Shown here: piece after piece, positions 8,414-17,752 of the stretch
How positions within the stretch are numbered: the stretch's first letter is position 1
Layout of the letters: the number at the start of each line of letters is the position of its first letter
Assembly (NCBI GenBank): GCA_947502885.1
Contig: CANNBP010000010.1
Span: 124,001-188,000 of the forward strand
DNA length: 64,000 bases
Origin: an uncultured Aquimarina sp.
GTDB lineage: Bacteria > Bacteroidota > Bacteroidia > Flavobacteriales > Flavobacteriaceae
Direction of reading: 5' to 3'
Translations under genes and position numbers: made by a program
The notes under the pieces: generated by a model
The model's input: only the letters and a program-made list of their open reading frames with translations
Database searches by the model: none
Told to the model about the DNA's origin: nothing

Positions 8414-8463
8414 CAGTCCGTTAGAAATAGCGGACTTTTTTATGTTCTAAAACATGGTGAAAA

Positions 8464-8537
8464 GCCGATGTAGCTCAGCTGGCTAGAGCAGCTGATTTGT
8501 AATCAGCAGGTCGTGGGTTCGAGTCCCTCCATCGGCT
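8464..8537 (+). tRNA. tRNA-Thr (anticodon TGT)
   Basis: A cloverleaf with acceptor stem GCCGATG/CATCGGC, D-arm GCTC...GAGC, anticodon stem GCTGA/TCAGC with loop TTTGTAA, and TTCGAGT T-loop. It is first in a cluster Thr-Tyr-Gly-Thr-tuf, the order of E. coli thrU-tyrU-glyT-thrT-tufB. CCA is not encoded. Confidence 0.97.
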
Positions 8538-8584
8538 CAAAAAAGTTGAAATTTCGAAAGAAAAAAACTTTTTTAAAAAAGAAT

Positions 8585-8614
8585 TTTGAATTGTAAAATA
8601 AATAACTATTTTTG
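8585..8614 (+). promoter_or_regulatory. Promoter for tRNA-Tyr
   Basis: TTTG (8585-8588), an 18-base spacer and TATTTTTG (8607-8614) match the Bacteroidota consensus and lie 48 bases upstream of tRNA-Tyr. The tRNAs thus seem to have several start sites. Confidence 0.75.
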
Positions 8615-8662
8615 CACACTCAAAATTCAAAGGTTCTTAAAAAGAATGTGAATTAAACAATT

Positions 8663-8744
<82 letters not shown>

Positions 8745-8872
8745 CAAAATTTTAAAATAGTAAATTCTGTTTAGATGAATTGCTTTTTAAGATTAGATAT
8801 TTAAAATTGTTAACTAATGATTTTAAGTGTAAGTCCAAGGGTCTAGATTAAATGAAATCTGAGATTCAAAAA

Positions 8873-8945
8873 GCGGGAGTAGCTCAGTTGGTAGAGCGTC
8901 AGCCTTCCAAGCTGAATGTCGCCGGTTCGAACCCGGTCTCCCGCT
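8873..8945 (+). tRNA. tRNA-Gly (anticodon TCC)
   Basis: Acceptor stem GCGGGAG/CTCCCGC, anticodon stem TCAGC/GCTGA with loop CTTCCAA, and GCCGG/CCGGT T-arm with TTCGAAC. It is third in the cluster. Confidence 0.97.
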
Positions 8946-9068
8946 CAAAAAAAATATTGCGCTAATCTTTTTTTTTAGCATAGGATTTTTAACTATAGAT
9001 AATGATTTATTAGATTTCTTTCTTAATACAATGAAAGTGTTCTAATTTGTCATTATGCTCATTAAAAA

Positions 9069-9140
9069 GCCGGTGTAGCTCAGGGGTAGAGCGTTTCCTT
9101 GGTAAGGAAGAGGTCACGAGTTCAAATCTCGTCATTGGCT
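9069..9140 (+). tRNA. tRNA-Thr (anticodon GGT)
   Basis: Acceptor stem GCCGGTG/CATTGGC contains two G-T wobble pairs. The anticodon loop TTGGTAA reads GGT. It lies 58 bases before tuf and is probably co-transcribed with it. Confidence 0.96.
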
Positions 9141-9198
9141 CTGAGTTCAGGTATTTAAATTGAACACTAATATATAACTAAGATTAAATAAATTAATT

Positions 9199-10386
9199 AT
9201 GGCAAAGGAAACTTTTGATCGTTCCAAACCGCACTTAAATATTGGTACTATTGGACACGTTGATCACGGTAAAACAACTTTGACTGCTGCGATTACTAAG
9301 GTATTGGCAGAAGCAGGTCTTTCTGAAGCGAGAGATTTCGATACTATCGACAACGCTCCAGAAGAGAAAGAAAGAGGTATTACAATTAATACATCACATG
9401 TAGAGTATCAAACAGCTAATCGTCACTATGCACACGTTGACTGTCCAGGTCACGCCGATTATGTAAAGAACATGGTTACTGGTGCTGCTCAGATGGATGG
9501 TGCGATCTTAGTGGTTGCTGCTACTGATGGTCCTATGCCTCAAACACGTGAGCATATACTTTTAGGTCGTCAGGTAGGTATTCCTAGAATTGTTGTATTC
9601 CTTAACAAAGTGGATATGGTAGATGATGAGGAATTACTAGAATTAGTTGAGATGGAAGTAAGAGATTTACTTTCTTTCTATGAGTATGATGGTGATAATG
9701 GACCTGTAGTTGCTGGTTCTGCACTTGGAGCACTTAATGGAGAGCAAAAGTGGGTTGATACTGTTATGGAATTAATGGCAGCTGTTGATGACTGGATCGA
9801 GTTACCTAAGCGTGATGTAGATAAAGATTTCTTAATGCCAATAGAAGATGTATTCTCTATTACTGGTCGTGGTACTGTTGCAACTGGTCGTATAGAAACT
9901 GGTGTTGCTAATACTGGAGATCCTGTTGAGATCATTGGTATGGGTGCAGAAAAATTAGCTTCTACTATTACTGGAGTTGAGATGTTCCGTAAGATATTAG
10001 ATAGAGGAGAAGCTGGAGATAACGTTGGTATCTTATTAAGAGGTATTGAAAAGACTCAGATTTCTCGTGGTATGGTAATTACTAAACCAGGATCTGTAAC
10101 TCCACATAAAAACTTCAAAGCTGAGGTTTATATCCTTAAAAAAGAAGAAGGTGGACGTCACACTCCATTCCATAATAACTACCGTCCTCAGTTCTACGTA
10201 CGTACAACTGACGTAACAGGAAATATTGCACTTCCTGATGGAGTTGAGATGGTTATGCCTGGAGATAACTTAACAATCACTGTTGAGTTAATTCAACCAA
10301 TTGCAATGAATGTAGGTCTTCGTTTTGCAATCCGTGAAGGTGGTAGAACAGTAGGTGCCGGACAGGTAACTGAAATTATAGACTAA
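9199..10386 (+). CDS. tuf: Elongation factor Tu
   Basis: This 395-residue GTPase delivers aminoacyl-tRNA to the ribosome. The G motifs are intact: GHVDHGKTT (P-loop, about residues 19-27), DCPGHADY (G3), NKVD (G4) and SAL (G5). Domains II and III follow, with the GRGTVATGRIETG and PGDN blocks and the conserved C-terminal EGGRTVGAGQV. Its length is normal for bacteria. It sits directly after the four-tRNA cluster and before tRNA-Trp, a very conserved arrangement. Its codon use is cleaner (more GGT, CGT and AAC) than that of the surrounding AT-rich genes, as expected for a highly expressed gene. Confidence 0.98.
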   Translation: MAKETFDRSKPHLNIGTIGHVDHGKTTLTAAITKVLAEAGLSEARDFDTIDNAPEEKERGITINTSHVEYQTANRHYAHVDCPGHADYVKNMVTGAAQMDGAILVVAATDGPMPQTREHILLGRQVGIPRIVVFLNKVDMVDDEELLELVEMEVRDLLSFYEYDGDNGPVVAGSALGALNGEQKWVDTVMELMAAVDDWIELPKRDVDKDFLMPIEDVFSITGRGTVATGRIETGVANTGDPVEIIGMGAEKLASTITGVEMFRKILDRGEAGDNVGILLRGIEKTQISRGMVITKPGSVTPHKNFKAEVYILKKEEGGRHTPFHNNYRPQFYVRTTDVTGNIALPDGVEMVMPGDNLTITVELIQPIAMNVGLRFAIREGGRTVGAGQVTEIID

Positions 10387-10401
10387 TACATATAGTATAT
10401 A

Positions 10402-10439
10402 AAAGTTAAGGTATTCGCTAAAGTGGATACCTTGACTTT
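10402..10439 (+). terminator. Hairpin between tuf and tRNA-Trp
   Basis: A 13-bp stem with one wobble pair (10402-10414 with 10427-10439) lies shortly after the tuf stop. There is no long U tail, so it could be an RNA-processing or 3'-stability hairpin instead of a terminator. Confidence 0.4.
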
Positions 10440-10444
10440 ATGTT

Positions 10445-10517
10445 ACGGGTTTAGCTCAGTTGGTAGAGCACTGGTCTCCAAAACCAGGTGTCGGGAGTTC
10501 GAGTCTCTCAACCCGTG
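10445..10517 (+). tRNA. tRNA-Trp (anticodon CCA)
   Basis: Acceptor stem ACGGGTT/AACCCGT, discriminator G, anticodon stem CTGGT/ACCAG with loop CTCCAAA. It lies between tuf and secE, as in many bacteria. Confidence 0.97.
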
Positions 10518-10522
10518 CTTAT

Positions 10523-10562
10523 AAAAGTGTAATACATGTAAAATGGAAATTACACTTTTTTT
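10523..10562 (+). terminator. Terminator after tRNA-Trp
   Basis: A 10-bp stem (10523-10532 AAAAGTGTAA with 10550-10559 TTACACTTTT), a 17-base loop and a T-rich tail. It separates the tRNA/tuf unit from secE. Confidence 0.65.
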
Positions 10563-10736
10563 GAAATATTGAAAGATAACTAAAGTAAGAACCTTGATAG
10601 ACGAAAGCTAGGAAAGGAAATTTCTTGATAGTAAATCAATTTTAAAATACTTTTTTAGTGAATTGAAGTTGATGAAAATGAAGAGGATTGTTCAAATAAA
10701 TTTTGATTATCTAATTCACTTTAAAAACAAAAAAAA

Positions 10737-10934
10737 ATGGCTGGATTAACAAATTACATTGCAGAATCGTATAACGAATTAAAAAACCATGTAACATGGA
10801 CTCCGTTGGCAGAAGCACAAAGGTTAACCCTTGTTGTAATTATTTTTTCTGTTATTTTTTCTTTGATAATATGGGGTATTGATTTAACATTTAGTAATGT
10901 TATAGAGTACTACTTTACTTTAGTTAAATCTTAA
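10737..10934 (+). CDS. secE: Preprotein translocase subunit SecE
   Basis: This 65-residue protein is a minimal bacterial SecE: a short amphipathic helix (about 5-25, including ESYNELKNHVTWTP) and one membrane span (about 30-55, VVIIFSVIFSLIIWGIDLTF). It clamps SecY in the SecYEG channel. nusG starts 9 bases after its stop, the secE-nusG pairing found across bacteria. The 174 bases upstream, after the tRNA-Trp terminator, hold no exact promoter consensus that I could find. Confidence 0.93.
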   Translation: MAGLTNYIAESYNELKNHVTWTPLAEAQRLTLVVIIFSVIFSLIIWGIDLTFSNVIEYYFTLVKS

Positions 10935-10943
10935 AATAAAACA

Positions 10944-11498
10944 ATGGCTGAAGTAGATAATACGAAGAAATGGTACGTGGTGAGAGCCGTAAGCGGTCAA
11001 GAGAATAAAGTTAAAGACTATATTGAGCGTGAAATAGCACATATGGGTCTTGAAGATTATGTTTCTCAAGTCTTAGTGCCAACAGAAAAGGTAATTCAGA
11101 TACGTAACGGGAAAAAAATACAGAAAGAGCGTGTTTATTTCGCTGGTTATGTTATGATAGAAGCTAATCTGTCTGGTGAGGTACCTCACATTATTAGGTC
11201 AATAAATGGAGTTATTGGATTTTTAGGAGAGGTTAAAGGAGGGGATCCTGTACCACTTAGAAAAGCCGAAATTAATAGAATGTTAGGTAAGGTGGATGAA
11301 CTTGCAGTTAAGACTGACAATGTTGCTATACCTTATACAGTTGGAGAAACAGTGAAGGTGATTGATGGACCATTTAACGGATTTAATGGGACTGTAGAAA
11401 ATGTAAATGAAGAAAAGCGTAAGCTTGAGGTAATGGTAAAGATTTTTGGAAGAAAAACACCATTAGAATTAAGTTATATGCAAGTAGAAAAAATATAA
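10944..11498 (+). CDS. nusG: Transcription termination/antitermination factor NusG
   Basis: This 184-residue protein has the NGN domain (about 9-115, starting KWYVVRAVSGQENKVKDYIE, with VYFAGYVMIEANL) and a C-terminal KOW domain (about 130-184, GETVKVIDGPFNGFNGTVE). NusG binds the RNA polymerase clamp and links it to Rho or to ribosomal protein S10. Its length is typical. It precedes rplK by 77 bases, which contain a weak 9-bp inverted repeat. Confidence 0.96.
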   Translation: MAEVDNTKKWYVVRAVSGQENKVKDYIEREIAHMGLEDYVSQVLVPTEKVIQIRNGKKIQKERVYFAGYVMIEANLSGEVPHIIRSINGVIGFLGEVKGGDPVPLRKAEINRMLGKVDELAVKTDNVAIPYTVGETVKVIDGPFNGFNGTVENVNEEKRKLEVMVKIFGRKTPLELSYMQVEKI

Positions 11499-11520
11499 TT
11501 ATTGTTACGTTATATATCTT

Positions 11521-11559
11521 GAATTGTTCTTATTGCTTCCACTTTGTAGGACAATTCTA
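11521..11559 (+). promoter_or_regulatory. Inverted repeat in the rplK leader
   Basis: GAATTGTTC (11521-11529) and GGACAATTC (11549-11557) can form a 9-bp stem with one wobble pair, directly upstream of rplK. In many bacteria protein L1 represses its operon by binding a leader structure here; whether this hairpin serves that role is inference. Confidence 0.35.
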
Positions 11560-11575
11560 ATTTAAAATTAGAAAC

Positions 11576-12013
11576 ATGGCTAAAGAAATAAGTAAGGTTG
11601 TAAAACTACAAGTTCGTGGAGGAGCGGCTAACCCGTCTCCACCAGTTGGACCTGCTTTGGGTGCTGCCGGTGTAAATATCATGGAATTCTGTAAGCAATT
11701 CAATGGTAGAACACAAGATAAAGCTGGTAAAGTATTACCAGTTGTTATTAATGTGTACAAAGACAAATCTTTTGACTTTGTAATTAAAACTCCACCTGCA
11801 GCTGTTCAAATACTGGAAGCAGCAAAAACAAAAAAAGGTTCAGGAGAGCCTAATCGTAAAAAAGTAGCAAGTGTTACTTGGGATCAAGTTCGTGCAATAG
11901 CAGAAGATAAAATGGCAGATTTAAATGCCTTTACTATAGAATCTGCTATGAAAATGATTGCTGGTACCGCTCGTTCTATGGGTGTAACTGTAAAAGGACA
12001 GGCTCCTTTTTAA
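11576..12013 (+). CDS. rplK: 50S ribosomal protein uL11
   Basis: This 145-residue protein has the L11 N-terminal domain with the proline-rich PSPPVGPALGAAGVNIMEFC and the C-terminal rRNA-binding domain (residues 75-145, ending TARSMGV). It forms the GTPase-associated centre stalk base with 23S rRNA. rplA begins 18 bases after its stop, so the two form the L11 operon. Confidence 0.97.
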   Translation: MAKEISKVVKLQVRGGAANPSPPVGPALGAAGVNIMEFCKQFNGRTQDKAGKVLPVVINVYKDKSFDFVIKTPPAAVQILEAAKTKKGSGEPNRKKVASVTWDQVRAIAEDKMADLNAFTIESAMKMIAGTARSMGVTVKGQAPF

Positions 12014-12031
12014 TCCAAAAACGTTTACAAA

Positions 12032-12727
12032 ATGGCAAAAGTAACTAAAAAGCAAAAAGAGGCAAACGCTAAAGTTGATAAGAACAAAGCGTATTCAATA
12101 GAAGAAGCTTCTGCTTTAGTAAAAGAAATAACAAGCGTTAATTTTGACGCTTCAGTAGATCTTGCAGTTCGTTTGAATGTGGATCCACGTAAAGCAAACC
12201 AAATGGTTCGTGGTGTAGTAACATTACCACACGGAACAGGAAAGGATGTTAAAGTATTAGCATTAGTAACACCAGATAAAGAAGCGGAAGCTAAAGAAGC
12301 TGGTGCTGATTTTGTTGGTCTTGATGAATACCTTGATAAAATTAAAGGCGGTTGGACAGATGTTGATGTAATAATCACAATGCCAAGTGTTATGGGTAAA
12401 TTAGGACCATTAGGAAGAGTATTAGGACCTAGAGGATTAATGCCTAACCCAAAGACAGGAACGGTAACAATGGATGTTGCAAAAGCAGTATCTGATGTTA
12501 AAGCTGGTAAAATTGACTTTAAAGTTGATAAGACTGGTATCGTTCATGCAGCTATTGGTAAGTCATCATTTGATGCCGATAAAATAGCAGGAAATGCTAA
12601 AGAATTATTAACAACATTAGTAAAGTTAAAGCCTCAGGCTTCAAAAGGAGTATATATTAAATCTATATATATATCTTCTACAATGAGTCCTGGAGTTGAA
12701 GTTGACTCTAAAAACTTTGCTGGGTAA
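12032..12727 (+). CDS. rplA: 50S ribosomal protein uL1
   Basis: This 231-residue protein has the L1 signature VMGKLGPLGRVLGPRGLMPN at about residues 119-138 and a VDKTGIVHAAIGKSSF block. L1 forms the mobile stalk at the E site and in many bacteria represses its own operon by binding the rplK leader. Its length is typical. rplJ starts 15 bases later, so rplK-rplA-rplJ-rplL appear to be one transcription unit here, with no clear promoter before rplJ. Confidence 0.97.
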   Translation: MAKVTKKQKEANAKVDKNKAYSIEEASALVKEITSVNFDASVDLAVRLNVDPRKANQMVRGVVTLPHGTGKDVKVLALVTPDKEAEAKEAGADFVGLDEYLDKIKGGWTDVDVIITMPSVMGKLGPLGRVLGPRGLMPNPKTGTVTMDVAKAVSDVKAGKIDFKVDKTGIVHAAIGKSSFDADKIAGNAKELLTTLVKLKPQASKGVYIKSIYISSTMSPGVEVDSKNFAG

Positions 12728-12742
12728 TTAAGAAAAACGATT

Positions 12743-13264
12743 ATGACAAGAGAAGAAAAATCACTAGTAATTGAAGACTTAACTGCTCAGTTGGCTGAAA
12801 ATGCAAATATCTATTTGGCAGATATTTCAGGATTAGATGCAGGAACAACTTCAAATTTACGTAGAGCTTGCTTTAAAGCTGATGTATCATTAAAAGTAGT
12901 AAAAAATACACTCCTTGCTAAAGCAATGGAGAAATCTGATAAGGATTTTGGAGATTTACCAACTACATTAAAAGGTAATACTTCAATCATGTTTTCTGAA
13001 ACAGGTAATGCACCTGCTAAGGTAATCAAAGAATTTCGTAAGAAATCAGAGAAGCCTGTATTAAAAGGAGCATTTGTAGAAGAAGCGGTATTTGTAGGTG
13101 ACGAAAACCTTGAGGCTTTAGTTAATATCAAGTCTAAAGAAGAAGTTATCGGAGATATCATCGGTCTATTACAATCACCAGCTAAGAATGTAGTTTCTGC
13201 ATTAAAGTCTAGCGGTGGTAAACTAGCCGGTATCCTTAAAACATTATCCGAAAAAGAAGGATAA
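12743..13264 (+). CDS. rplJ: 50S ribosomal protein uL10
   Basis: This 173-residue protein has the L10 N-terminal rRNA-binding domain (TREEKSLVIEDLTAQL..., with the KVVKNTLLAKA motif) and a C-terminal helix for L7/L12 dimers (residues 130-173). It anchors the L7/L12 stalk. It is followed by rplL after 69 bases, the expected rplJL arrangement. Confidence 0.96.
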   Translation: MTREEKSLVIEDLTAQLAENANIYLADISGLDAGTTSNLRRACFKADVSLKVVKNTLLAKAMEKSDKDFGDLPTTLKGNTSIMFSETGNAPAKVIKEFRKKSEKPVLKGAFVEEAVFVGDENLEALVNIKSKEEVIGDIIGLLQSPAKNVVSALKSSGGKLAGILKTLSEKEG

Positions 13265-13333
13265 TACTAGTAGTGTACGCACTTTTTAACAAATTATATT
13301 TCAATTAAAAAAAATTATTTAAAACGATAGAAA

Positions 13334-13708
13334 ATGGCAGATTTAAAAGATTTCGCAGAACAATTAGTTAACTTAACAGTAAAAGAAGTTAATGAGTTAG
13401 CTGATATATTAAAAGAAGAGTATGGTATCGAGCCTGCTGCTGCTGCAGTTGCTGTAGCTGGTGGAGCTGCTGCTGGTGGTGAAGCTGCAGAAGAGAAATC
13501 AGAATTTGATGTAATACTTAAGGCTGCAGGTGGAGCTAAGTTAGCAGTTGTAAAACTTGTTAAAGAATTAACTGGTCTTGGTCTTAAAGACGCTAAAGGA
13601 TTAGTAGATGGTGCTCCTAGCCCAATCAAAGAAGGAGTAGCAAAAGATGAAGCAGAAGCTCTTAAAGCTCAATTAGAAGAGGCTGGAGCAGAGGTTGAGC
13701 TTAAATAA
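13334..13708 (+). CDS. rplL: 50S ribosomal protein bL12 (L7/L12)
   Basis: This 124-residue acidic protein has an N-terminal dimerisation region (2-32), an Ala/Gly/Val-rich hinge (about 33-52) and the C-terminal factor-binding domain (DVILKAAGGAKLAVVKLVKE, then TGLGLKDAKGLVDGAP). It is the multicopy stalk protein that recruits translation GTPases. A long hairpin follows before rpoB. Confidence 0.97.
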   Translation: MADLKDFAEQLVNLTVKEVNELADILKEEYGIEPAAAAVAVAGGAAAGGEAAEEKSEFDVILKAAGGAKLAVVKLVKELTGLGLKDAKGLVDGAPSPIKEGVAKDEAEALKAQLEEAGAEVELK

Positions 13709-13730
13709 GCTTACCTTAGATTGATATAAA

Positions 13731-13772
13731 GGTTTAGACCCGGAGATTTTTCTCTGAGGTCTAAACCATTTT
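13731..13772 (+). terminator. Attenuator-like hairpin between rplL and rpoB
   Basis: GGTTTAGACC (13731-13740) pairs with GGTCTAAACC (13758-13767), and the inner arms CGGAGA/TCTCTG extend the stem to about 16 bp around a four-T loop. Only ATTTTG follows, so termination would be partial. E. coli has a well-known attenuator at the same position, which lowers rpoBC relative to rplJL. Confidence 0.6.
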
Positions 13773-13842
13773 GCGTATATAAACATGAAATGTTAAAAAT
13801 ACGCATCCCTTTTTTAAATTTTTAATTTAATTCCGTCCATTG

Positions 13843-16800
13843 ATGTTAGCAACGCAAACTGAAAGATTGAATTTCTCTTCCGCAAAGAACAGACCTGATT
13901 ATCCAGATTTTCTAGATATACAGATCAAGTCCTTTCAGGATTTCTTTCAACTAGAAACAAAATCTGAAGAAAGAGGAAACGAAGGTTTATATAATACCTT
14001 CATGGAAAACTTCCCGATTACAGACACACGTAATCAATTTGTACTAGAATTTTTAGACTATTTTGTAGACCCTCCAAGATATGATCTTCAAGAATGTATT
14101 GAAAGAGGTCTTACTTATAGTGTACCTTTAAAAGCGCGTTTAAAATTATTCTGTACAGACCCAGAACACGAAGATTTTGAAACAATTGTTCAGGACGTAT
14201 ATTTGGGTACAATCCCTTACATGACACCTAGTGGTACTTTTTGTATTAATGGTGCAGAACGTGTTGTTGTATCCCAGTTACACCGTTCACCAGGAGTATT
14301 CTTTGGACAATCATTCCATGCGAATGGAACAAAATTATATTCTGCAAGAGTTATTCCTTTTAAAGGATCTTGGATAGAATTTGCTACCGATATTAACAGC
14401 GTAATGTACGCATATATCGATAGAAAGAAAAAATTACCGGTGACTACACTTTTCCGTGCAATTGGTTTTGAACGTGATAAGGATATTTTAGAAATCTTTG
14501 ACCTTGCAGAAGAGGTTAAAGTATCTAAATCCGGATTGAAAAAAGTATTAGGACGTAAATTAGCGGCTCGTGTATTAAATACATGGCATGAAGATTTTGT
14601 TGATGAGGATACAGGTGAGGTAGTTTCTATAGAACGTAACGAGATAGTATTAGATCGTGATACCATACTTGATAAAGATCATTTAGAGGAGATTATCGAA
14701 TCTGGGGCAAAAGCTATTTTACTACATAAAGAAGATAATCAAAAAGGTGATTATGCAATTATACATAATACCTTACAAAAAGACCCTACTAACTCTGAGA
14801 AAGAGGCAGTAGAGCATATATACCGTCAACTACGTAATGCAGAACCGCCTGATGAGGAAACTGCAAGAGGTATTATTGACAAGTTATTCTTTTCTGATCA
14901 ACGTTATAACTTAGGTGAAGTTGGACGATACAGAATGAATAAAAAATTAGGTTTAGATATCGAGATGGATAAGCAGGTACTTACCAAAGAAGATATCATA
15001 ACTATTATTAAATACCTTATTGAGTTAATTAACTCTAAAGCAGAAATTGATGATATTGATCACCTTTCTAATCGTCGTGTTAGAACAGTAGGAGAGCAAT
15101 TATCACAACAGTTTGGTGTTGGTTTAGCACGTATGGCACGTACAATACGTGAACGTATGAATGTTAGAGATAATGAAGTATTTACACCAATTGATTTAAT
15201 TAATGCTAAGACATTATCGTCTGTAATTAATTCATTCTTTGGAACCAACCAGTTGTCTCAGTTCATGGATCAAACCAATCCTTTAGCAGAAATAACACAC
15301 AAGCGTAGACTTTCTGCACTTGGACCTGGAGGTTTATCAAGAGAGCGAGCTGGATTCGAGGTTCGTGATGTTCACTATACACATTACGGTCGTTTATGTC
15401 CTATTGAAACTCCTGAAGGACCAAATATTGGTCTTATTTCATCATTAGCTGTATTTGCTAAGGTGAATTCGATGGGATTCTTAGAAACTCCGTATCGTAA
15501 AGTAACTGATGGTAAAGTTGATATCAATGAGTACAGATACTTAAGCGCAGAAGAGGAAGAAGAAAAATTAATTGCTCAGGCAAACATCCCTATGGATGAA
15601 GAAGGAGAGATTACTGCAGACAAGGTAATTGCCAGAATGGAAGGTGATTTCCCTGTGATTGACCCTACAAATGTTAATTATTCTGATGTAGCACCAAATC
15701 AAATTGCTTCTATTTCAGCTTCTTTGATTCCTTTCTTAGAGCATGATGATGCAAACCGTGCACTGATGGGATCAAACATGATGCGTCAAGCGGTACCTCT
15801 GTTAAGAGTGGATGCACCGATTGTAGGAACTGGACTAGAACGTCAGGTAGCTTCAGATTCGAGAGTATTAATAAATGCTGAAGGAGATGGAGTTGTTGAG
15901 TATGTTGATGCACAAAGAATTACAATTAAGTACGATAGAACCGATACAGAGCGAATGGTAAGCTTTGATGGAGATTCTAAAACGTATGAGCTAATAAAAT
16001 TCCGTAAGACAAACCAAGGTACTAGTATTAACCTTAAGCCTATCGTAAGTGTAGGAGATAGAGTTAATAAAGGAGAGGTTTTATGTCAGGGATATGCAAC
16101 CGAAAAAGGAGAATTAGCACTTGGAAGAAATATGAAAGTAGCCTTTATGCCTTGGAAAGGGTATAACTTTGAGGATGCGATTGTGATTTCTGAAAAAGTA
16201 GTTAGAGATGACATATTTACGTCAATTCATATCGATGAATATTCTTTAGAGGTTAGAGATACAAAACTTGGTAACGAAGAACTTACAAATGATATTCCAA
16301 ATGTTTCTGAAGAGGCTACAAAAGATCTTGATGAAAATGGAATGATACGTGTTGGAGCAGAAATTAAACCAGGAGATATTCTTATTGGTAAAATTACACC
16401 AAAAGGAGAAAGTGACCCTACTCCAGAAGAAAAACTTCTAAGAGCGATCTTTGGAGATAAAGCTGGGGATGTGAAAGATGCTTCTTTAAAAGCATCTCCT
16501 TCTCTACATGGAGTAGTAATTGATAAGAAATTATTTGCTCGTGCTATAAAGGATAAGAGAAAAAGATCTCAGGATAAAGAAGATATCGATATTTTAGAAA
16601 GATCATATGATACTAAATTCGAATTGTTGAAAAACGAATTAGTGGATAAATTATTTACAATTGTTGGAGGTAAAACTTCTCAAGGAGTAATGAATGATCT
16701 TGGTGAAGAAATTCTTCCTAAAGGTAAAAAGTATACTCAGAAAATGCTTAATAGTGTTGACGATTATGCTCACCTTACAAAAGGAGTATGGACTACCGAT

Positions 16801-17652
16801 ACCGAACTTAATAGTATGGTTGCAGATCTTATACATAACTATAAGATTAAAGAAAATGATTTACAAGGTAACTTGAGAAGAGAGAAATTTACCATTTCTG
16901 TTGGAGATGAATTACCTTCCGGAATTATAAAACTTGCTAAAGTTTATATTGCTAAGAAGCGTAAACTTAAAGTAGGAGATAAAATGGCAGGTCGTCACGG
17001 TAACAAAGGTATTGTGGCACGTATCGTAAGAGAAGAAGATATGCCATTCTTAGAAGATGGAACACCTGTAGATATCGTATTGAATCCATTAGGGGTACCT
17101 TCACGTATGAACATTGGTCAGATTTATGAAACTGTTCTTGGTTGGGCTGGGCAAAAATTGAATAGAAAATTTGCTACTCCAATTTTTGATGGAGCATCAT
17201 TGGATCAGATTAATGAATTGACTGATGAAGCTGGAATTCCAAGATTTGGACATACGTATTTATACGATGGAGGAACAGGAGATCGTTTCCACCAGCCAGC
17301 TACAGTAGGTGTGATCTATATGCTTAAATTAGGTCATATGGTAGATGATAAAATGCACGCACGTTCTATTGGTCCATACTCATTGATTACTCAGCAACCA
17401 CTTGGTGGTAAAGCACAATTTGGAGGTCAGCGATTTGGAGAAATGGAAGTTTGGGCACTAGAAGCATATGGTGCTTCAAGTACCTTACGTGAAATATTGA
17501 CCGTAAAATCTGATGACGTTATAGGAAGAGCAAAAACATACGAAAGTATTGTTAAGGGTGAGCCTATGCCAGAACCAGGATTACCAGAATCATTCAATGT
17601 ATTAATGCATGAATTGAAAGGATTAGGTCTGGATATCAGATTAGAAGAATAG
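13843..17652 (+). CDS. rpoB: DNA-directed RNA polymerase subunit beta
   Basis: This protein of about 1269 residues forms one half of the RNA polymerase core. Conserved blocks include the rifampicin-region sequence (NQLSQFMDQTNPLAEITHKR, then RRLSALGPGGLSRERAGFEVRD), YGRLCPIETPEGPNIGLI, EDAIVISE, GRHGNKG and the C-terminal GGQRFGEMEVWALEAYGA. The start is the ATG at 13843; a TTG one codon upstream (13840) is unnecessary. The rifampicin-pocket residues I can see look wild type. rpoC follows after 100 bases containing a hairpin. Confidence 0.98.
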   Translation: MLATQTERLNFSSAKNRPDYPDFLDIQIKSFQDFFQLETKSEERGNEGLYNTFMENFPITDTRNQFVLEFLDYFVDPPRYDLQECIERGLTYSVPLKARLKLFCTDPEHEDFETIVQDVYLGTIPYMTPSGTFCINGAERVVVSQLHRSPGVFFGQSFHANGTKLYSARVIPFKGSWIEFATDINSVMYAYIDRKKKLPVTTLFRAIGFERDKDILEIFDLAEEVKVSKSGLKKVLGRKLAARVLNTWHEDFVDEDTGEVVSIERNEIVLDRDTILDKDHLEEIIESGAKAILLHKEDNQKGDYAIIHNTLQKDPTNSEKEAVEHIYRQLRNAEPPDEETARGIIDKLFFSDQRYNLGEVGRYRMNKKLGLDIEMDKQVLTKEDIITIIKYLIELINSKAEIDDIDHLSNRRVRTVGEQLSQQFGVGLARMARTIRERMNVRDNEVFTPIDLINAKTLSSVINSFFGTNQLSQFMDQTNPLAEITHKRRLSALGPGGLSRERAGFEVRDVHYTHYGRLCPIETPEGPNIGLISSLAVFAKVNSMGFLETPYRKVTDGKVDINEYRYLSAEEEEEKLIAQANIPMDEEGEITADKVIARMEGDFPVIDPTNVNYSDVAPNQIASISASLIPFLEHDDANRALMGSNMMRQAVPLLRVDAPIVGTGLERQVASDSRVLINAEGDGVVEYVDAQRITIKYDRTDTERMVSFDGDSKTYELIKFRKTNQGTSINLKPIVSVGDRVNKGEVLCQGYATEKGELALGRNMKVAFMPWKGYNFEDAIVISEKVVRDDIFTSIHIDEYSLEVRDTKLGNEELTNDIPNVSEEATKDLDENGMIRVGAEIKPGDILIGKITPKGESDPTPEEKLLRAIFGDKAGDVKDASLKASPSLHGVVIDKKLFARAIKDKRKRSQDKEDIDILERSYDTKFELLKNELVDKLFTIVGGKTSQGVMNDLGEEILPKGKKYTQKMLNSVDDYAHLTKGVWTTDTELNSMVADLIHNYKIKENDLQGNLRREKFTISVGDELPSGIIKLAKVYIAKKRKLKVGDKMAGRHGNKGIVARIVREEDMPFLEDGTPVDIVLNPLGVPSRMNIGQIYETVLGWAGQKLNRKFATPIFDGASLDQINELTDEAGIPRFGHTYLYDGGTGDRFHQPATVGVIYMLKLGHMVDDKMHARSIGPYSLITQQPLGGKAQFGGQRFGEMEVWALEAYGASSTLREILTVKSDDVIGRAKTYESIVKGEPMPEPGLPESFNVLMHELKGLGLDIRLEE

Positions 17653-17665
17653 TAAAAAGAAATAG

Positions 17666-17696
17666 ACTGCTGCACTTAGTTTTACTAAGTGTGCAG
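17666..17696 (+). terminator. Hairpin between rpoB and rpoC
   Basis: A stem of about 14 bp with one bulge (17666-17680 with 17684-17696) and a TTT loop, followed by TTACTAT. It could attenuate, process or stabilise the rpoBC message. It is not a strong intrinsic terminator. Confidence 0.45.
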
Positions 17697-17752
17697 TTTA
17701 CTATATAGCTATTCAAATTTAAATTACAATAATTCTTAAGCAACCATATATT

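Noticed and set aside
13315..13629. A 104-codon minus-strand ORF opposite rplL and similar long antisense frames opposite rplA, rplJ, tuf and rpoB
   Set aside because: They mirror highly expressed genes with biased codon use, have no homologous-looking sequence and no start context.
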